From: a virus
Strand: one strand, 5' to 3'
Length of the DNA: 53,240 nucleotides
Virus record (IMG/VR): IMGVR_UViG_3300046167_000167
Location: 1-53,240 of that record
Within the stretch, counting starts at the first letter, position 1. Every line of letters starts with the position of its first letter. The notes beneath the pieces were generated by a model. It made no database searches, was not told the DNA's origin, and worked only from the letters and a program-made list of their open reading frames with translations. The translations under genes and the position numbers were made by a program. This document shows, piece after piece, positions 48,282 through 53,240 of the stretch.

Positions 48282-50149
48282 GCATTTGGTTAGATAAGAC
48301 CAGACCTAATAAGACCGCTAAGATACCATACGCATACAAGGAATCTGACCACGATCCCTTAGTTTTAGTAGCTGACGAAGATAAAGCTACAATGGTAGAA
48401 GAGGCCTTAGACTATCTGGAAGATGGACACTCCACCCGCAAGACGGCTGAGTGGCTGACATCCAAAACTGGTGACAGGATTACTCATCAGGGTCTGATAC
48501 ATATATGGAAAGCCCGTAGAGGCCCAGACAGCGAGAAGCCGTCCAAACGTCTGAAGCAGCTTGCCAAAGAAAACCGCAAGCGTAAGCCCAAGACAAAGGC
48601 TGAGAAGACACTGGCCACCGCCAAGCGTAAGCAGACAGATGCTAAACGCAGGCTGACTATGGCGAAGAAGGCCTTAAATGAGCTACAGCCTGCAAAGGAA
48701 TTAGACACTTCCAACTTAGACTTCTCTATCATCGAGAGCGAAAAGCAGAAGCAGGAAGTCGTATTCGCACCCAACGAGGGACCACAGACAGAGTTCCTAG
48801 CGGCCAGCGAAAGAGAAGTGCTTTATGGCGGCGCAGCCGGAGGTGGAAAAAGTTTTGGACTTCTCGCAGACCCCATGCGCTACTTTAGTAACCCTAATTT
48901 CAATGGCTTAATACTACGTCGAACCAACGACGAACTAAGAGAACTAATCTGGAAATCACAGGAATTATACCCCAGAGCATTTCAAGGGGCAAAGTGGGCA
49001 GAGAAGAAGTCACAGTGGACGTTTCCTAGCGGGGCCAAACTCTGGTTAACCTACCTAGAGAGAGATCAGGATGTTTTACGCTATCAAGGGCAGGCCTTTA
49101 GTTATGTAGCATTCGATGAGTTAACTCAGTATCCTACTGATTTTGCTTGGAATTATATGAGATCTCGGCTTCGTACAACCGACCCTACCCTGCCGATATA
49201 TATGAGAGCGACCACAAACCCCGGTGGCGCGGGTCATGGATGGGTAAAGCGCACTTTTATTGACCCGGCTCCAGCTAATACAAAGTTTGTAGCACGGGAC
49301 TTAGAGAGCGGCGATGACATGGTCTACCCTGACGGCCATGAGAAGGCTGGGGAGCCACTGTTCTACCGTCGATTTATACCCGCCAGCCTCAAGGATAATC
49401 CCTACCTCATGGAGGGCGGGCAGTACGAGGCTAACTTGCTGTCTCTACCTGAGATGCAGCGTAGGCAGTTACTTGAAGGAGATTGGGCAGTTGCAGATGG
49501 TGCGGCGTTTTCAGAGTTTAGGTCATCAGTACACGTTATTGAGCCGTATGACATACCGACTGATTGGCGTAGGTTTCGCTCATGTGACTACGGATATAGC
49601 TCTTATAGTGCTGTTCACTGGTTTGCTATTGATCCAAGCTACGGGACACTAGTCAATTACCGGGAATTATACCTGAGTAAGCACACAGGCAGAGACCTAG
49701 CGAAGGCAGTTATAGAAGCCGAAGGCGGTGAGCGTATTGACTACGGCGTACTGGACTCCAGTTGTTGGCATAATCGCGGTCAGTTAGGACCATCTATAGC
49801 CGAAGAGATGATTTCACAGGGTACACGCTGGCGTCCTAGCGACAGAACTAACGGCGCACGGGTGGCAGGCAAGAACCGCTTCCACGAAGTTCTGAAAATA
49901 GACGAAGATACAGGCCTACCGGGCATCCAGTTCTTCAATACTTGCCGCCAGATAATCGCAGACCTGCCCGTCATACCAGCGGACCCTCGAGGTTCTGATG
50001 ACATCGACCCCCGCTACGCATCAGACCACGCATACGACAGTGTCAGATACGCAGTTATGAGCCGACCCAAGGCATTCAGCCCCTTTGATATGGGCCAAGG
50101 CATTCCACAACAAGTCTGGCGTCCCGCAGACACAACATTTGGATACTAA
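48278..50149 (+). CDS. Terminase large subunit with N-terminal helix-turn-helix extension
   Basis: 623 residues from TTG 48278. The ATPase core has Walker A GGAAGGGKS (residues 184-192), Walker B YVAFDE and the coupling TTNPGG motif. The nuclease domain shows SCDYGYSSYS, DYGVLDSSCW and an Asp-rich DPRYASDHAYDSVRYA near the end. The first 165 residues are additional: HSTRKTAEWLTSKTGDRITH at 51-70 looks like a resolvase-type helix-turn-helix, followed by a basic Lys-rich coiled coil (KRKPKTKAEK and on). It packages DNA into the prohead through the portal. Confidence 0.92.
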   Translation: MSIWLDKTRPNKTAKIPYAYKESDHDPLVLVADEDKATMVEEALDYLEDGHSTRKTAEWLTSKTGDRITHQGLIHIWKARRGPDSEKPSKRLKQLAKENRKRKPKTKAEKTLATAKRKQTDAKRRLTMAKKALNELQPAKELDTSNLDFSIIESEKQKQEVVFAPNEGPQTEFLAASEREVLYGGAAGGGKSFGLLADPMRYFSNPNFNGLILRRTNDELRELIWKSQELYPRAFQGAKWAEKKSQWTFPSGAKLWLTYLERDQDVLRYQGQAFSYVAFDELTQYPTDFAWNYMRSRLRTTDPTLPIYMRATTNPGGAGHGWVKRTFIDPAPANTKFVARDLESGDDMVYPDGHEKAGEPLFYRRFIPASLKDNPYLMEGGQYEANLLSLPEMQRRQLLEGDWAVADGAAFSEFRSSVHVIEPYDIPTDWRRFRSCDYGYSSYSAVHWFAIDPSYGTLVNYRELYLSKHTGRDLAKAVIEAEGGERIDYGVLDSSCWHNRGQLGPSIAEEMISQGTRWRPSDRTNGARVAGKNRFHEVLKIDEDTGLPGIQFFNTCRQIIADLPVIPADPRGSDDIDPRYASDHAYDSVRYAVMSRPKAFSPFDMGQGIPQQVWRPADTTFGY

Positions 50150-50151
50150 AT

Positions 50152-52299
50152 ATGGCATTGATGGAAAAACCACTACCAGAAGACGTAACAGATACTGATA
50201 TTGCAGTACCCCTTGACGAAGACGGCGATGTAGAGCAAGAAAATATCAATTTTTCTGGTGCGGTGGCCTTTGTAGACAGCCAATATACCCGCGCAAAGGA
50301 CGCACGTTACTCCGACGAAGAGCGTTGGCTGGACTCCTACCGCAATTATCGCGGTATTTACTCCAGTGAGGTACAATTTACCGACACAGAGAAGTCAAAA
50401 GCCTTTATTAAGGTCACTAAGACGAAAGTATTGGCCGCTTATGCCCAAGTTGTGGACGTTCTGTTTGCTGGCAGCAAGTTTCCTATCGGTATTGAGTCCC
50501 GGCAGTTCCCAAACAACCTAGCTGAGTCCGTATCCTACGATCCAAACGCCCTGACAGACGAAAAAGTTAAGGAAAAGGTCAAGGTAGACTACAAAGTACC
50601 AACTTCTATCGTCCGCCCTGACATTGCTAAGGAGCTAGGCCTGTTTAAAGACAACCTAGAGCCAGTAAAAGACGAATTAGAGCTAGGTAGTAAGACAACA
50701 CCGGGTTCCATCACCTTTGAGCCAGCAAAACGTGCCGCCCAGAAGATGGAAAAGCTAATGCACGACCAGTTGGAAGAGACTGACGCGCCTAAGCATCTTC
50801 GATCAGTAGCATTCGAGACCACACTCTTCGGTACAGGTGTATTCAAGGGTCCATTTGCTATGGATAAAGAATATCCACGCTGGGATGCGGAAGGTAACTA
50901 CGATCCACTGTTTGAGACCATCCCTAAGATGGAATACGTCAGCATTTGGGACTTCTACCCCGATCCAGACGCTAGGAATATGTCTGAGGCTGAGTTTACC
51001 ATCCAGCGACACCGACTGAACCGCACACAGATGCGTTCACTAAAGAAACGGCCACACTTCCGCTCTGAGAGCATTGAATTAGCCTTAGAATACGGCGCAG
51101 ACTACCAGAGAGAGTACTGGGAGGACGCCTTAGAAGACGATACAGTAGCATCCTCGATGGAACGCTACGAAGTACTGGAATATTGGGGCATATTGGACGC
51201 AGAATTGGCTGAAGAAGCCGACATTGAGATACCTAAAGAACTAGAAGATCAGGACGAAATTCAGGTCAATATATGGATATCTAACGGCCAAATCCTTCGT
51301 TTAGTGCTAAATCCGTTCACACCCACCCGCATTCCTTACTTAGCAGTGCCGTATGAGCTTAATCCGTACAGCTTTTTCGGCATTGGTGTGGCTGAGAATA
51401 TGCTTGATACTCAATTGCTGATGAATGGCTTCATGCGTATGGCGGTGGATAATGGCGCACTGTCTGGCAACCTATTAATTGAGATCGATGAGACAAACTT
51501 AGTACCGGGACAGGATATGTCTGTGTACCCCGGCAAGGTCTTTCGGAGGCAGTCAGGTCAACCGGGTACTGCGATTAATGGCACTAAGTTCCCCAACGTA
51601 AGCCAAGAGCTTCTTATGATGTTTGACAAGAGCCGACAGCTTGCAGACGAAGCAACAGGTATCCCGTCATACAGTCACGGTTCAGGAGCCGTTGGCGGTG
51701 TAGGTAGGACTGCTTCGGGTATGTCTATGCTCATGGGGGCTGCCGCTCAGAACATTAAGGCCGTTGTCAGAAATATAGATGATTACTTACTAGCTCCGCT
51801 TGGCCGCAGTCTGTTCAGTTTCAATATGCAATTCAATTTCGACAAAGAGTTTATTGGCGACCTCGACGTTAAGGCACGGGGTACTGAGAGCCTCATGCGT
51901 AATGAAGTTCGTAGCCAGAGACTTCTACAGTTCATGCAGATGACGGCTAACCCTGCGATGCAGCCGTTTGTTAAATACGATTACATCTTGCGTGAGTTGG
52001 CTTCCAGCATGGACCTAGACGAAGATAAGATCTTAAACGATCCACGCGAGGCGGCTATCCAACAGAAGATGATGGCCGAGATACAGGCACTCATGCCCCA
52101 GCCCCCAGTACCTCCACAGGGAGCAACCCCTGAAGGCGGACCACCCTCCGTACAAGACCCAACAGGCAACGGCGGCGGTAACGTAGCCCCCGGCCAAGCA
52201 CCTGAACCAGACGCAGCGGGTTTCACAGGCGGCGGCGGTGGAGCCAACGGCGGTAATGCACCACAACCACAGCAACCTCCTCAAGGACCAGTTCAGTAA
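50152..52299 (+). CDS. Portal protein
   Basis: 715 residues, directly after TerL. The sequence is of the large podovirus portal type: an acidic start, an AFVDSQYTRAKDARYSDEER wing segment, a middle with PRWDAEGNYDPLFETIPKMEY and FYPDPDARNM, then DEATGIPSYSHG and TASGMSMLMGAA, a motif seen in these portals. The last 80 residues are Pro/Gly/Gln-rich and probably disordered. It forms the dodecameric DNA channel. It joins the next gene by TAATG. Confidence 0.88.
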   Translation: MALMEKPLPEDVTDTDIAVPLDEDGDVEQENINFSGAVAFVDSQYTRAKDARYSDEERWLDSYRNYRGIYSSEVQFTDTEKSKAFIKVTKTKVLAAYAQVVDVLFAGSKFPIGIESRQFPNNLAESVSYDPNALTDEKVKEKVKVDYKVPTSIVRPDIAKELGLFKDNLEPVKDELELGSKTTPGSITFEPAKRAAQKMEKLMHDQLEETDAPKHLRSVAFETTLFGTGVFKGPFAMDKEYPRWDAEGNYDPLFETIPKMEYVSIWDFYPDPDARNMSEAEFTIQRHRLNRTQMRSLKKRPHFRSESIELALEYGADYQREYWEDALEDDTVASSMERYEVLEYWGILDAELAEEADIEIPKELEDQDEIQVNIWISNGQILRLVLNPFTPTRIPYLAVPYELNPYSFFGIGVAENMLDTQLLMNGFMRMAVDNGALSGNLLIEIDETNLVPGQDMSVYPGKVFRRQSGQPGTAINGTKFPNVSQELLMMFDKSRQLADEATGIPSYSHGSGAVGGVGRTASGMSMLMGAAAQNIKAVVRNIDDYLLAPLGRSLFSFNMQFNFDKEFIGDLDVKARGTESLMRNEVRSQRLLQFMQMTANPAMQPFVKYDYILRELASSMDLDEDKILNDPREAAIQQKMMAEIQALMPQPPVPPQGATPEGGPPSVQDPTGNGGGNVAPGQAPEPDAAGFTGGGGGANGGNAPQPQQPPQGPVQ

Positions 52300-52463
52300 T
52301 GTGGATGCTCTTATTTTTCCAGTTAGTGAATAACAACGTAACTCACTATAAGCTAGGCCAGTATCCCAGCGAAAAAGTATGTCAGGAACAAAAGACTAAG
52401 GCTTCTGTCTTAGTGACTACTACCAACATTGCCCTCTACTGCTTTGAGATCACAAATGGATAA
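52299..52463 (+). CDS. 54-residue exported protein, paralogue of 46292-46489
   Basis: MWMLLFFQLVNNNVTHYKLG start with short hydrophobic stretch, then YPSEKVCQE and ALYCFEI. The ATG overlaps the portal stop (TAATG) and its end overlaps the next start, so it is embedded in the operon. Shares the two-Cys plan with the gene at 46292. Confidence 0.6.
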   Translation: MWMLLFFQLVNNNVTHYKLGQYPSEKVCQEQKTKASVLVTTTNIALYCFEITNG

Positions 52464-52734
52464 AGTAAAATTACCTTTGGCCCTAGTCTTAGCTATGGCC
52501 GTACAATTAGTGGGTGCAGTCTGGTGGGTATCAAAGCAGTCCTACACTATAGATAGTCTACGCGAAGAAGTTTCTAACCTACAGGAAGTTACAAAAGTTA
52601 TAGATTTAGACGTAGCCCAATTAATACTCTTCGCCACATTTACAGAAAACCGCTGGGCCGAAGCCTATGCAGAGGACATGACCTACATCCGCCAATTTGG
52701 CACAAAGGCTGTCCCTAAAAATACAGGCAAATAA
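52456..52734 (+). CDS. Small membrane protein with one N-terminal span
   Basis: 92 residues from ATG 52456 (MDKVKLPLALVLAMAVQLVG then AVWWVSK), one membrane span followed by an amphipathic helix (IDSLREEVSNLQEV) and a charged tail. Similar to i-spanin or holin-type topology, but placed after portal. TAATG joins it to the next gene. Function unknown. Confidence 0.6.
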   Translation: MDKVKLPLALVLAMAVQLVGAVWWVSKQSYTIDSLREEVSNLQEVTKVIDLDVAQLILFATFTENRWAEAYAEDMTYIRQFGTKAVPKNTGK

Positions 52735-52949
52735 TGGATAAACAGTTTTTCAGGGAGCTTCTGCCCCTAGTCAACGACAGAGAGCAGTACTCCTCGTTAA
52801 AGGACTACGCAAAGGCCCGCATACTACATTACCACGGTCTGCTTGAGACTACTAAGGATCACCAGCGAGTATTAGAAATTCAGGGAGCTATAGCGGAATT
52901 GAAGCGCATAGAGACCCTGAGAGATGAAGTTACTAAGGGAGCCGAATAA
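52734..52949 (+). CDS. Small helical protein downstream of portal
   Basis: 71 residues, all-helical and charged (QYSSLKDYAKARILHYHGLL, then LETTKDHQRVLEIQGAIAEL). I recall small helical genes of this kind beside portal in related marine podoviruses but cannot name a function. Both ends overlap neighbours by TAATG. Confidence 0.6.
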   Translation: MDKQFFRELLPLVNDREQYSSLKDYAKARILHYHGLLETTKDHQRVLEIQGAIAELKRIETLRDEVTKGAE

Positions 52950-53240
52950 TGGGTCTGTATGAGTTTATGTTTGGTGGGGAAGAGGCCTCTGAAGAGACCG
53001 AAACTATGTTTGGGTTTACCGCAGAAGGTGCGACACAGGAAGCAGAAAAACTTGCAGTAGATATCCCAGAGATCACTTGGAAAGACGTAGGCAATGTAGC
53101 CTTAGACTTCACCCCTATCATAGGAGACATCAAGGGCGGTTATGAGACCGTCCAGATGATTGGTGAGGAGCTATCTCAAGAAAACCCTAACTACTATCTA
53201 ATAGGCGCTATGGGCGGCTTAGGGGCCGCTGCCACGATCA
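52949..53240 (+). CDS. 5' part of the large virion-associated protein that continues at base 1
   Basis: 97 codons plus one base run off the right edge without a stop. ATG 52949 overlaps the previous stop. The N-terminus (MGLYEFMFGGEEASEETETM) leads to ALDFTPIIGDIKGGYE and LIGAMGGLGAAATI, which becomes LGAAATIIGLVPGAGDAA when read across to base 1. The order resembles the pre-toxin TG-type or internal virion membrane hairpins with FxPxxGDxKGxxE and GxxPGxGD elements. See 1-2036 for the rest. Confidence 0.8.
   Translation, partial: MGLYEFMFGGEEASEETETMFGFTAEGATQEAEKLAVDIPEITWKDVGNVALDFTPIIGDIKGGYETVQMIGEELSQENPNYYLIGAMGGLGAAATI

Noticed and set aside
1-53240. T7-like phage with its own RNA polymerase
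   Set aside because: No single-subunit RNA polymerase motif is found in any frame listed, primase and helicase are separate, and host-type promoters are present.

Overview
The window reads as one complete double-stranded DNA phage genome cut at an arbitrary point. The coding frame that runs off the right end (from 52949) continues without a stop into the frame that is open at the left end (to 2036), giving one 775-residue protein, so the 53,240 bases most likely form a circular or circularly permuted map. The gene set is that of a short-tailed marine phage of the HMO-2011 type. The marker is a family A DNA polymerase carrying a DnaJ-like CxxCxGxG zinc module between its exonuclease and polymerase parts, a trait I recall being reported for the SAR116 phage HMO-2011. 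An alphaproteobacterial host is suggested (inference) by a tRNA 3' end used as a likely attP, a DUF1127 gene and a GHNGGPP motif. No phage RNA polymerase gene is visible, and several sigma-70-like promoters are, so host RNA polymerase is probably used.

Layout. Late genes are on the + strand and cross the map origin: 44.6-46.3 kb (endonuclease VII-like nuclease, DUF1127, small proteins), 46.5-52.9 kb (small basic proteins, TerS-like protein, TerL, portal, small membrane proteins), then from the left end large virion protein, scaffold, major capsid protein, tail adaptor and nozzle proteins, four consecutive fibre/adhesin genes (8-14 kb), lysozyme and nested spanins (16.1-17.3 kb), an S74-chaperoned protein and large internal virion proteins up to 26.3 kb. 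Two terminators pointing in opposite directions separate this from the replication block.

The replication block (36.2 down to 26.5 kb, - strand) encodes primase, DnaB-type helicase, polymerase, a probable ssDNA-binding protein, a RecE/lambda-type exonuclease, a PD-(D/E)XK nuclease, DUF3310, a MazG-like pyrophosphohydrolase and a B12-dependent ribonucleotide reductase. A lysogeny-type block (36.3-39.3 kb, - strand) holds attP, ThyX, a tyrosine integrase and small ORFs. The integrase operon starts at a promoter overlaid by three GTTAACAG repeats.

A divergent + strand block (39.5-43.7 kb) contains about a dozen small, mostly unknown genes, including DUF932-like and DUF2786-like proteins. It appears to have a different base composition, and many of its genes start after a repeated AACCAACC...GGAGACCAATC leader. 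Between it and the late genes lie about 0.8 kb of noncoding DNA full of direct, inverted and 13-bp tandem repeats, a candidate replication origin.

Three genes (lysozyme, exonuclease, one fibre) are split by four single-base frame changes. Each fits a one-base error in a homopolymer run, so draft-sequence indels are likelier than programmed frameshifting. Family assignments come from motifs read by eye; no database search was possible.
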